This document shows, one piece after another, positions 49,455 to 60,259 of a stretch of 64,000 bases of DNA. Numbering within the stretch: the stretch's first letter is position 1; each line of letters starts with the position of its first letter. The position numbers and the translations under genes were made by a program. The notes under the pieces are model-generated. The model saw nothing but the letters and a program-made list of their open reading frames with translations. It was not told where the DNA came from and did not search any database. Origin of the DNA: Cyclina sinensis (lineage: Eukaryota; Mollusca; Bivalvia; Venerida; Veneridae); the NCBI GenBank assembly GCA_012932295.1, contig JAAONU010000016.1, forward strand, positions 27,713,290-27,777,289, given 5' to 3'.

Positions 49455-50330
49455 ATGCCCCCCGGCAGCACCTAATTGCTTGTGGTTGGGCCAAAGCGTT
49501 CTCTAGTTATTGATCAGAAACCGTTTTTAGGATCAAGGTCCCTATGGCCTTGACCTTTAACCTAATGACCTCAAAATCAATAGGGGTCATTAACTGGTCA
49601 TGACCAACCAGCATACCAAGTTTGGTGAACCTAGGTCAAACATTCTCTAGTTATTGATCGGAAACCGTTTTTAGAGTCAAAGTCTCTGTGAGCTTGACCT
49701 TTGACCTAATGACCTCAAAATCAATAGGGGTCATCTACTGGTGATGACCAACCAGCATACCAAGTTTGGTGAAACTAGGTCAAAGCGTTCTCTAGTTATT
49801 GATCGGTAACCGTTTTAAGGATGAAAGTCTCTGTGATCTTGACCTTTGACCTAATGACCTCAAAGTCAATAGGGGTCATCTACTGGTGATGACCAACCAG
49901 CATACCAAGTTTGGTGAACCTAGGTCAAAGCGTTCTCTAGTTATTGGTCGGAAACCGTTTCTACCTACAAGGTCAATGTGACCTTGACCTTTGACCCCTT
50001 GACCCCAAAATCAATAGGGGTCATTTACTGGTGATGGACAATCATCCTACCAAGTTTGAAGTTCCTAAGCCTAAGCGTTCTTTAGTTATTGGTCGGAAAC
50101 CGTTTCTACATACAAGGTCAATGTGACCTTGACCTTCGACCCCTTGACCCCAAAATCAATAGGGGTCATCTACTGGTGATGGACAATCATCCTACCAAGT
50201 TTGAAGTTATTAGGCCTAAGCATTCTTTAGTTATTGGTCGGAAACCATTTGGTCTAAGGACCGACGGACCGACCGACAGACAGACAAATGCAAAGCAATA
50301 TACCCCCTCTTCTTTGAAGTGGGGGCATAA
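49455..50330 (+). mobile_element. Pearl/HINE-like element, about five ~145-bp units
   Basis: Ends carry an 8-bp inverted match, ATGCCCCC (49455-49462) and GGGGGCAT (50321-50328). Units are anchored by CTCTAGTTATTGATCGGAAA or a close variant near 49500, 49644, 49790, 49935, 50090 and 50225. Each unit carries CCTTGACCTTTGACCTAATG or a variant. The 3' part has a GACCGACC/GACAGACA microsatellite (about 50258-50287) and a terminal hairpin CCCCC-T-CTTC-TTT-GAAG-T-GGGGG (50303-50325). The 98-codon ORF at 50089-50385 is this repeat translated. Confidence 0.8.
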
Positions 50331-51494
50331 TAAACGTTCTTTTGCCAACATCTTGAAACAAAAATTAATAAAACACTTGCTTTGACAATTTTTACTTATA
50401 GAATGTACTATAAAATAAGTTCAGGCAAATGTGTCACATACACAAGGAGAAAACCCTACTTTTAGACGATTTCTCCTTCAAGTTAGTTATAACGCCTTTA
50501 ACATATATCTTTATTCGTATGTTATTTACTGACATCAATAAACTCAGACATGAATGGTGTGAGCAGACATATAATTGATGTCACATTCAGAGCTATTTTA
50601 ATTACAGCAAGCCATATCTGACAGCCAGGACATTTTACTGGTTACAACTGTTATTTTAATGAATGACAAAAATATTGTTGATTTTCCTTCATCAAAAATA
50701 AAGACACATTAAACTGCTATTTCGAGGGTAAAACAGTTGAACAAATGCAAACTGACTATTGACAAGTATTAAGTAAGAGTAACAGTTTCCACTTTTTCCT
50801 TTTTTCAATGTCTTTTTATTTATAAAATCTTGTAAACAAATGTTGATGTCATGTTTGTAAGCGTATTTTCAAGGTCAAATTAGAGAAATGAATTCCGTTA
50901 GTGATTATTAATGGATTGCTTGATACCACCATAGACAGTTATAGCTTACAATCCATTATTTATGTTTGTAAACGTCAGGAAACACACGAACATTGCCCTT
51001 AAAAATTAATCAAATTGGAACACTATTGCCAATCAATCGTAACAACACATCACAATCTATTATCATGGTTTACTCGGGCAAAAATCTAGGAAAACTGCTA
51101 CAACATGAATTCTATACTCATCTGTAGTGTTTACTTAATTTTCCAGTTCGTATAGATCAACAAACCATGACAATAAAATATCGACATTTTAACTTGATTG
51201 ATGCTACACTTTTCCCGTTTTCTAACACACAACGCATATATTACGCTTATATTGTGTTATGTAAAACAGATATTAACAAGAACAACGCAGAACAGACGCA
51301 ATATATGCCCGTCAGCCTAGGCTGTGGCCTGATGATGCCAGACATTTCACATGGCACTGCACAATTATTTGGAAATCATTAAATCCAGCAAGAATACTTT
51401 TACAACTCTGTGTTGAAAAGTTTCTACGGAACTCTTATACCTTAAAATATCTATATACCAGAATGTTTTAAGAAGGGTGATTAATTAATTATAG
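50331..51494. other. AT-rich non-coding DNA
   Basis: Nothing recognised; a 71-codon ORF (51167-51382) is unsupported. Confidence 0.4.
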
Positions 51495-52050
51495 ATATAT
51501 ATTTCTTGCACACTTCACACGCTTCCTGGGTAATGCACTTCTCCTTGTCACCAGCTATCAGTATTTTAAGTTTCACATAAATTCACTTAATTATTTGTGA
51601 AATTATGCTCCGGTCAACAAAAAATTAATAGGGGAAATAATTCAAAAATGGGACAAGGCAGAGTTACGATTCTTGTGAACTGCATTTTTACTTCTTACAA
51701 TCTATCTTTATCTTAAGTTTCAAGACAATCCATCTCAATGTGTTCAAGTTATGCCCCGGACAAAACTTCATTACATAAATTAATGAAAGGGTGTTTACTC
51801 AAAAGATTGATAAGTAGAGCTGTGCTTTTTGGGCAAGGTACTTCACTTTGTGTCCAATATTCTATATTTCATATCAATTCCTTCATAGTTTGATGTTAAG
51901 AAAACAACAGGGGAGATAATTCTAAAATGGGACCAGGTAGAGTTATCGTGTTTGTGCACTGCACTTCTTATCATTGCAAGGAAGCTGCACAGCAAGTTTG
52001 AAGTCAGTCAGCCAATAAGCAACACATATATGACAAAGCGGAATGGAGTG
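51495..52050 (+). repeat. Degenerate ~140-bp tandem units of a modular element
   Basis: About four units: AGGGGAAATAATTCAAAAAT at 51630 and AGGGGAGATAATTCTAAAAT at 51910 are the clearest, with looser copies before and between. ATGCTCCGGTCAAC and ATGCCCCGGACAAA lines resemble the GTCCGGGGCAT of the 54.8-kb element in reverse. No ends were found. Confidence 0.6.
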
Positions 52051-52604
52051 ATACAGCATTTTTAAAGAAAATTGTAATCATTCTTATTAAACCAACACAT
52101 TTACAGGACTGCTTCAGGGCTATATGAATCTGTCAAGATGGTTCTTACTATTACAAAAGCATTCTCAGTTTTATTTTATTTTCTAGAATATAAAAACTGT
52201 AAACTAGATTTCAACGAAGAGTAATTCATTTTTCCCCAAAAGTTAGACTTTAGGTACGTAATAGTGATGAATATTTTTACCGTCCGCTACAGCAGGCTTT
52301 TATAGCAGCATTAATAAGTTTATATGAGAGTTTGTCCTTCATCTTATGTTGCTAAATGATTCGATCGTAAAATGTTTTTTAGTGGACCGCCATCTGACTG
52401 TAGTGGCCTCTTTCTTACTTTACCTTGAATAAAACTGGATTCACTTTTTGTTATTCTCAATTAAATAAATATTCAAGCAATTGGAAAAAGTCTATCTATA
52501 AATCGGGACAAAAATGATTAAAGTCGGACCATTTCCACAAATAAAACTACCCTAGTGGATCAATGCATATGTCACACTCACCTAACCCCTAAGCTATCCT
52601 TGAT

Positions 52605-52885
52605 TGCTATTCCACGTACCACATTGCGGAAAAAACGGGCTTTCAGACATTGTTGGAGACTTAGCAAGGTAGCAATGAGTTCAAAAGAATTTATTTCCAC
52701 TATATCGACTGATGATATATTAGTGCTGATACAACGAGCTTACTGAATAACTTGTATACTCGTTAATGTCACATCATTAATCCGCTTTCACAAGTTTCTT
52801 TTTTTTTTAAATGTACGATGGATAATTGAAAATATTGGTAAATTTCAAGCAGCGAGCTGTGAATCTACTGATTCAGTTGAAAACA
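52605..52885 (+). repeat. Duplicate block V, copy 2
   Basis: Core matches copies 1 and 3 with a 3-bp deletion (GATGATATA for GATGAGATTATA) that keeps the reading frame. The 63-codon ORF 52555-52746 reads through it (M-S-S-K-E-F-I-S-T-I-S-T-D-D-I-L) and stops after R-A-Y. The preceding GGGCTTTCAG looks like a splice acceptor in this copy only. Confidence 0.8.
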
Positions 52886-54789
52886 GTGGTATGCCGAAAA
52901 GAACCAAGTTCATTGCTCAGATCTGAATATTTATGGTGTAGATCTCTATAGTGGTATCGATTCATCAAACGATATTTCTGTCGAATGTTTGTTTAGGGTC
53001 TTGCAAAATATGAAAAGTCTTCAAAAAGATTGCGTTACACTTTCCGAAATAGATATAATTAAATATTGTGCTATGATACCTACAACCGACACTGAAGATC
53101 ATTTAGATTTTAATTCAGATGGAAAACACATAAATGTCTATTGTTATTCTGATTTCTTACATAATCCATCGTATATAGTTCGCTGCATTTTCCAAATTTA
53201 AATGTTACACAAGGAGAAATAAGACAAGGAAAACGAAAAATAATTGTGTCATAAGTACGGAGGCACAGAGGTGACAGGCATTTCTCTTTTTATGTAGTTT
53301 CCACGAGACTGAACTTGTAGGAACTTACTTACTCTTGAGATCGAGCTAACAACACGATCCGTCGACATTATAACAAGGTCGAGTCCATGAATTACTGATT
53401 CTTTCCCATGAGATAATAGATATTGACCTCTACATTGTTAACAATCATAACTGTTACCGGCACCTAGGCAATAATGATTACTGTAAAGTTCCACTATTAA
53501 AACCTCTTGAACCATTTCAAAATCGGGCGAAAATCAGCAACTTTTAGGACCCAGTGATTGAAATTTAGATTTAAAAAATGACCTACTCTTAAGACATTCT
53601 TTATTAAGGCCATTATTTGATTGGCTGTATTCGGGATGGGATTCACTGTGGTCATTGCATCGGTCAAAATACATCAAAACGTCTGTGACAAGTCTGAAGC
53701 GTTCGACTATAGTTTCCAGTGGAATAACTTATTTAAAATATAAATATTATATATATTATAATATATTATAAAAATGAAAGTATTAATGTTGATTTTAGTA
53801 CATCAAATAAAACGTTCTGCAACTAAATGTGTGCAAGAAAGGACAGTATCCGAAGTTCTGTTTGCGACCAAGGGCCATCATTATACGAAACATAAATTCC
53901 AGTTGTTTTCACTTTGTCAATTGATATATCTCTGATCTAATTGTGTGTATGAAATAAATTACAATAATGCCTTGTTACAGCGCCTATTTCACATTGCAAT
54001 ATAAATAACATCCATTACTTTTTATTTAGCAGCTGATACATTGTTATGAAGCTCATACGAATAGAAAACTATCAAAATACAACTGCAAAACTAAATCTAA
54101 GTACTAATAAATTTCTATAAATCCTTTTTACTATAATGTGTGTATTTTAAAAGCCTTATTCAGAACAACTAATTGTACACCTTTTAGACTGGTTGTGTAT
54201 GGAACAGAAATTGCTATCAAATACCTTCTCTGGACCCTGAGATGTGCTTTGGTTAAAAATTGATGCTTCGTGTGACAGCTACTGCGTAGACACAGAACCA
54301 ATAAAAGTTATATTGTCCTTTTTACAACATTAAAACGATTGTAATGAAGAGGGTTACTTCCCTAGTGCTTCGCAGCACACGTTTGTAACCTTTAAACGTG
54401 CAATAATTTCCCAAGAGTCCGTTAAATCTATCAGTAGGAAAAACGATCATATCTGATTAATTACATCGCTACTCTTTGATGAACTTATAATATTTTACAT
54501 AATTCATCAATACATTTGACAAGCATGCAATGCTTGAATTGTTAAGGCCGCTATAGAAAGAGAAATGGATCTGTGAACAAAGTGGAAAATATTTTCATGC
54601 AGCACGGCACTTGTAATTTGTTAAATGACGCACTCCGTTAACTACACAATACTGGTACAATCTAATATATTTACTTTTATCGTTTCATAACAATGGTGCG
54701 TTCAGTTTTGTGGAAGAATAGTTATAGTTTATGTACTGCTTTTTCCCTTACTCTTTGTTAAGGTATCAGTACACCAACTACCAATTTTT
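52886..54789. other. AT-rich non-coding DNA
   Basis: Holds the foldback relic at 53.26 kb and an AT palindromic tract (53735-53769, alternating ATAT/TATTATAA). No gene recognised. Confidence 0.4.
53257..53440 (+). mobile_element. Degenerate relic of the 23.7-kb foldback element
   Basis: Begins TACGGAGGCACAGAGGTGAC, one base different from the terminus at 23746, followed by an eroded CTTCTCTTTTT stretch and TTCCACGAGACT, GAGATCGAGCTAAC and AACACGATCC remnants in the order of the intact element's left arm. The right arm is not evident. It shows that the 23.7-kb insertion is a family member, not a local palindrome. Confidence 0.75.
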
Positions 54790-55405
54790 ATGCTCCCCGA
54801 AGGGCGAGCATATAGTTTTCGCTTTGTCCGTCCGTCCGTCCCGTCCGTTCGTCCGTCCGTCATAATTTTGTCCGGAACATAACACAAAAACTATGAAAGA
54901 TATCAAGACCAAACTTCATAGGTAGTTAGATCTCATTAAGGAGCAGTGTAGTGCACAAGAATCATAACTCTTGTTTTATTAATTTTTGAGTTATTGCCCT
55001 TTGAAATTTCTCATACTTATTTTTTGTCCGGGGCATATCTCACAAAGTACAAGAGTTATCAACTTGAAACTTTATAAGTAGATAGATCTTATTGATGAGC
55101 AGTGCAGTGCACAAGAATCATAACTCTTGTTTTATTAATTTTTGAGTTATTGCCCTTTGAAATTTCTCATACTTATTTTTTTGTCCGGGGCATATCTCAA
55201 AAAGTATAAGAGATATTAACATGAAACTTTATTGGTAGATAGATCTCTATGAGGAGAAGTGCAGCGTGCAAGAACCGTTACTCTATTATGCATAATTTAG
55301 GAGATATTGCCCTTTGTTATTTTTCATACTTAAAAAAATACATATTAAACAGTAGCCCTTTTGGAATTGGCATTTATTCGGGGAGCATCTATCGGTTCTA
55401 CCGAT
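54790..55405 (-). mobile_element. Pearl/HINE-like element, three ~175-bp units, 12-bp inverted ends
   Basis: ATGCTCCCCGAA (54790-54801) is matched exactly by TTCGGGGAGCAT (55377-55388). Inside the left end is a GTCC microsatellite (about 54828-54860); then three units anchored by ATCATAACTCTTGTTTTATT and GGGGCATATCTCA. The right end is followed by a perfect hairpin ATCGGT-TCT-ACCGAT (55391-55405). The microsatellite lies on the left, so by comparison with the 49.5-kb element this copy is probably in reverse orientation. It abuts the next element. Confidence 0.8.
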
Positions 55406-55465
55406 TTCTTGTTTATGCCAGTTGCTTGATTTTGAGATCAAGATCAAGCATAAAAGAAAAAATAA

Positions 55466-56052
55466 GAGGTCCATGATTGTCCTGGATCGCTCACATGACT
55501 ACGAGCAAGAAGATTTTCAAAGTTGTTCCTACACAACCCCAAGTAAGACAAGTGACCCTGGGGCAGGGTCACTTGTTTTAGGTCACACGACACTACAAAC
55601 TAATCTTAAAATCCTTTGCCTATTGGTTGTAGATAAAAACAATTTAAAGTTTTTTCCTGTTTAAGTCTATGTAAATCAAGTGACACCTTGCGCGGGGGAC
55701 AATTTTGATACTTGTGACAAAATTTGAATAATTTTAGTAGATGTTTACCGGAGAGTGCGTGCTACATACCAAATCTTAAAGCTCTGGGCCTAGTGGTTGC
55801 AGACAGGGAGATTTCTTAAAGTTTTTTTAACCTATGATGCAATAGCACTGTATGGAATTAATTCTTTGAACAGCTTTGGCAGAATACCTTTGCAAAAATA
55901 CCCACAAAAAGTTTCATCAACTTCCATCCTGCGGTTAAGAACAATATGTTGTTTAACTGAAAACTTGACGACAAACGAAGGAATGAAAGGACGACGGAAA
56001 AAGTCCGGTCACAGTACCCACCTTGGGCACTTCGTACTCAATTGAGCTAAAA
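55466..56052 (+). mobile_element. Degenerate short copy of the 16.6-kb element
   Basis: Starts with an eroded version of the same end (GGTCCATGATTGTCCTGGAT, then CGCTCACATGAC) and ends GGGCACTTCGTACTCAATTG-AGCTAAAA, matching the 18.7-kb end at most positions. About two core units remain, with GTGACCCTGGGGCAGGGTCA as the recognisable anchor. Confidence 0.75.
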
Positions 56053-56340
56053 ATCCTTCCATGCATGGAGAAGTTATGGCTAAAACGGGCAAATCCGTCT
56101 ACGCTTTTGACCTTTAAGCTTTTACTGTTACCTTGACATTTGAGCAAGAACATGGGTCTAAACAAGGTAAACAAATGTGTCAAGCTATTTAAAAATCCTT
56201 TCATGCATGGAAAAGTTATGGCCCTGACAAGCAAACCTTCCACAGTTTTACATTTAAGCTGTCTCTGTGACCTTGTGAACCTGGGTCTCGCACATGACAA
56301 GATGTCTTATCAAGGTAAACAAAATGACAAGTTATCCTCA
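56050..56340 (+). repeat. Two ~141-bp tandem units
   Basis: AATCCTTCCATGCATGGAGA at 56052 recurs as AATCCTTTCATGCATGGAAA at 56193. Both continue with AGTTATGGC and a GTTACCTTGACAT/GTGACCTTGTGAA stretch. Likely the remains of another modular element. Confidence 0.7.
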
Positions 56341-58167
56341 TAGTTCAGGTCACGATGCCAACTGCCGTCAATATAAGAGGTATAATTGTCAGTTAGTAAA
56401 ATAAGAAAAAAATACAATAATAACTGAAATTTCATCACGTTACATTGTATCTCTTTGCATTTTATCTCTCATAAGAACATCATGTTTTAAGCCTGAAAAT
56501 AATTGATTTCAATTAAAAGTTTAGAGTTAACACGCCGTTTGTGATAACTTATGTGAATAGTTAATTAAAAAAACGTTCTGAACAACTTTTGAAAACAACA
56601 TCAAACCGTAAATTGCAACAGTCTTCATCTATTTGAATTCTTTCTTTCAGGGTATTTCGCTGATGTAAAGACAGCTGTTCTCGAGTCCGTGACCACTCAT
56701 TTAAGGTAAGCCATATCTTTGAAGAAAGAAAATTTCATACCACCAAGTTTTATGATTTAAAAGAAGTCAACCCAGTCTGGCTTCTGCCTTGTAAAAGTAT
56801 TTATTCAACAGCAGTAATATGGCACTCAAAGAACTAATTTAAGGCCAAAATGTGAGTGTTGTTACGTGGACACGCCTTGCACTATGCATAAATTCTACTT
56901 ATTCAACAAAATGGCGTCCGAAATAATATTTTAAAACTTACATGTTTCGACATGTAGACAACAGCTTTCGTAACAAAATGCTATCTCAGATAATTAATTA
57001 ATTAATTAATTAATAGCAAACACATTCAACACTTCTAAAATATTTACAATGTATAGTGAGAATCTAACACACGTCAACATATACAACTGCAGTTTCAGAG
57101 AATTTGCCTTATTTATGACTAAAACAATATGCAACATACAATAAAACATTATACATGTACAAACACATGTAAACATTTACGAATGTTGAAAAATTGAACA
57201 TGCCATATTTAACACCTAGAAGGTAGGAGGTTTACTTTGTTCTTTACGTTTGTCTCTTGTTTTCCAAATAAACCAGCATTTGTTTGTCTTGATAAGTCAA
57301 CTAATAAGACTCTGGTAGCCACTTAAGTATGTTGATGAAGCTTACCTTATAATAAATTAAGAGCATGTCCTGACTTCTTAAGGTGACCAGTTTATTGTCA
57401 TGAATTTAAGCTGACTGGTTCATTTATTAACACTTCTGTTTACATTATCGTGCTTTTGAAATTTCCTTTACCTCTGTGCTGCACAAAGTGATCATTATGA
57501 CCTTAAACGCAGTTCTTAAAAACCGAACAAATGACTTCATGAAAGACTTTATTTTGAATAAAACATTCAATAACTGCGCTTATCTACTTGTTCTATGTTA
57601 AAGGAAGATACTTTGTTCTTCATATCATAAAAAAGAAGTTTTTCTATAGTATGATGATTGTGTTTATCATGTTTTTCTACTAAGAATCAGAACTGACGTC
57701 AGAACATGTCACATATTGTACATGATACGAAAACAAATTTTCTTAATTAAAGATTAATACTTTTGCTGACTTGTACGACATTGAAAAATGTCCCGAAGAA
57801 TATGAGTAAATTTATTTAAAAAAAATTATATTCTCTATCTATAATATTTTCAGCATTATAAGTGCGGCACTTAGAAGGTAATAATGCATTTTGTGACAGT
57901 TTTTCTTTGATGCTAACAAAGTGAGATTGACATAGTTAACAGTTTCAAAATCAGGAGGCAAATAAATCTTTAAATAAAACGAAAACTCTTGTTTCGGACT
58001 AAAATGAGCACTAATTTCAACTCATATTGCAACAAAATTTAATTTTTTTTTTTGAATGAATAAAATAAAATGGAAGATATGCACATTACCTAAATCAGTT
58101 GAAATATATCTGGAATAATTACACTACTGCATACTACGCATGTTTACCCATTTAGGTACGGGCTATA
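56341..58167. other. AT-rich non-coding DNA
   Basis: No gene recognised. Includes a TAAT run (56991-57014) and a CRE octamer at 57694-57701. Confidence 0.4.
56991..57014. repeat. TAAT tetranucleotide microsatellite
   Basis: Six perfect TAAT units. Confidence 0.95.
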
Positions 58168-58455
58168 CTTTATAGGCATTCTGCCATAAAACAAATAAAA
58201 AGGTCGCTTTGACACTCCTAAAGACGTGGCGAGGCGGTAATGAGTTCAAAAGAATTTATTTCCACTATATCGATTGATGAGATTATATTAGTGCTGATAC
58301 ACCGAGCTTACAGAATAAGCTCTATACTCGTTAATTTCACATCATTAATTCGCTTTGATCAGTTCCTTATCCATAAAAATACATGACTGATATTTGAAAT
58401 TACATATTTATTGCAGGCATTGGCCTGTAAAGCCGCTGGTTTAGTTAAATATAAT
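58168..58455 (+). repeat. Duplicate block V, copy 3
   Basis: The most complete copy. From ATG at 58241 a frame runs through the conserved S-S-K-E-F-I-S-T core for about 48 codons to TGA near 58386. The upstream in-frame region has stops. Confidence 0.8.
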
Positions 58456-59189
58456 GAAAAGAATTAAGGACTACGTGTATAGATCTTGAAGTTGATTATC
58501 AGACTCTCAACAATATATCGAAGTAAAGGTTTCCTGCCAACTGGATTTCAAATAAACACATCATTTCGTAATCAGGCTGATCTGTTGTAATCTAATGAAA
58601 ATGGAGATTTTAGTTGAAACTGACAATAAGTAGTTTTTCAAAAATTAAATGGAATCATAACAATCGTTTTTTTATGCACAGAAAACTGTTTAGGCAGTAT
58701 TTGATAACGCATTAAAAATTTATTCGGGATGACGCCATTCGTCAAATGAAAACAAATTAAGTATTTTCACATCCATCCAAAATAAAAATGTTGCGTGTTA
58801 ACTATTTTAAAGCAATAATAAGTAAATGGGAAGAAGATATAAGGCAATTTAGTATTATTTATGTTGTTCTACATTGTCGCAAAACTAAGCCGTCTTTTTG
58901 AAATTTGGAAATATAATCAGTGTTTTGAATGATGGGACTTTAAAAGGTACGTTATTTCAAATTCTTTTTGTCTGTCAGAAAAAAGAACCCTCATGACACC
59001 AAACGTAATATATTGGAAAATCACATAGCACAACATTTAATGAATACGCCCAATGTCATATATATGCCGCTTATGGCCGGCACTGCGTCTGTCATTGTAA
59101 ACAAGAAAATTGTAGATAACATTTTCCTTTCCAGTTGCTTATCATTAACAAATAAAAAATTGTCACAAAAAATTGCAAATTAAAAGAAA
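58456..59189. other. AT-rich non-coding DNA
   Basis: Nothing recognised. Confidence 0.4.
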
Positions 59190-59199
59190 ACAAGAAACA

Positions 59200-60253
59200 T
59201 GGCAATGCCACGAAACCAGGTTTTCAAAAATGTTGTTCTGATTCTATACTATAGTATGAATTTTGGAATGAAGATTGCTATGAATATTCAAAAGATTATA
59301 ACATGACATGAAGGAAAAGATAATATTCATGAGAATACATGATAATGAGTAGGATGTAAATTTCGGCTAACAATACTGTCTGCAAGGAGTATACTTAATA
59401 ATGAGACAACAATTTCTGCACGTCATCTTGATGTGGTAAACATTTGTCTGAAGTTTCATCAAAATTCTTCAAAGGGTTGAAGAGTTACAGAGCGGACAGG
59501 ATTTTCAATGTTAATGTCACTGTGACCTTGACCTTGGAGCCATCAAAATTCTTCAAAGGGTTGAAGAGTTACAGAGCGGACAGGATTTTCAATGTTAATG
59601 TCACTGTGACCTTGACCTTGGAGCCAGCCATGCGGAACATGCGTTCTGCACGTCATCTTGATGTGGTAAACATTTGTCTGAAGTTTCATCAAAATTCTTC
59701 AAAGGGTTGAAGAGTTACAGAGCGGACAGGATTTTCAATGTTAATGTCACTGTGACCTTGACCTTGGAGCCAGCCATGCGGAACATGCGTTCTGCACGTC
59801 ATCTTGATGTGGTAAACATTTGTCTGAAGTTTCATCAAAATTCTTCAAAGGGTTGAAGAGTTACAGAGCGGACAGGATTTTCAATGTTAATGTCACTGTG
59901 ACCTTGACCTTGGAGCCAGCCATGCGGAACATGCGTTCTGCACGTCATCTTGATGTGGTAAACATTTGTCTGAAGTTTCATCAAAATTCTTCAAAGGGTT
60001 GAAGAGTTACAGAGCGGACAGGATTTTCAATGTTAATGTCACTGTGACCTTGACCTTGGAGCCAGCCATGCGGAACATGCGTTCTGCACGTCATCTTGAT
60101 GTGGTAAACATTTGTCTGAAGTTTCATCAAAATTCTTCAAAGGGTTGAAGAGTTACAGAGCGGACACAATTTCGTTTGACGCCCGCCCATCCGCCCATCC
60201 GCCCGCCATACCCCAATCTAATAACCAGGATTTTCAAAATTGAAAACCTGGTT
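59200..60253 (+). mobile_element. Hairpin-ended element with homogeneous 146-bp array
   Basis: Starts with a TGGCA-A-TGCCA hairpin (59200-59210) and AACCAGGTTTTCAA (59214-59227), matched exactly in reverse by TTGAAAACCTGGTT (60240-60253). The right copy is itself part of a terminal hairpin (60223-60253). The core is a 146-bp array; a GCCC/ATCC microsatellite (60180-60208) precedes the end. Structure is the same as the other modular elements although the unit sequence differs. Confidence 0.82.
59418..60170 (+). repeat. 146-bp tandem array, near-identical units
   Basis: Anchor CATCAAAATTCTTCAAAGGG occurs at about 59457, 59543, 59689, 59835, 59981 and 60127. The first interval is 86 bp (an internally shortened unit), the rest exactly 146 bp. 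I see no mismatch between the full units, so amplification or homogenisation is recent, unlike every other array of this class here. Each unit has TGACCTTGACCTTGGAG. The repeated 60-codon ORFs are artefacts of the unit. Confidence 0.92.
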
Positions 60254-60259
60254 AAAAAC

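Noticed and set aside
50089..50385. 98-codon ORF containing T-D-R-Q-T-N-like residues
   Set aside because: It is the tandem unit and microsatellite of the 49.5-kb element translated; the frame has no independent support.
55953..56343. 115-codon minus ORF and 67-codon plus ORF
   Set aside because: They cover the end of a degenerate element and the 141-bp tandem pair; both frames follow the repeat.
59444..60148. Repeated 60-codon ORFs
   Set aside because: One frame of the 146-bp unit repeated; no start or stop context outside the array.
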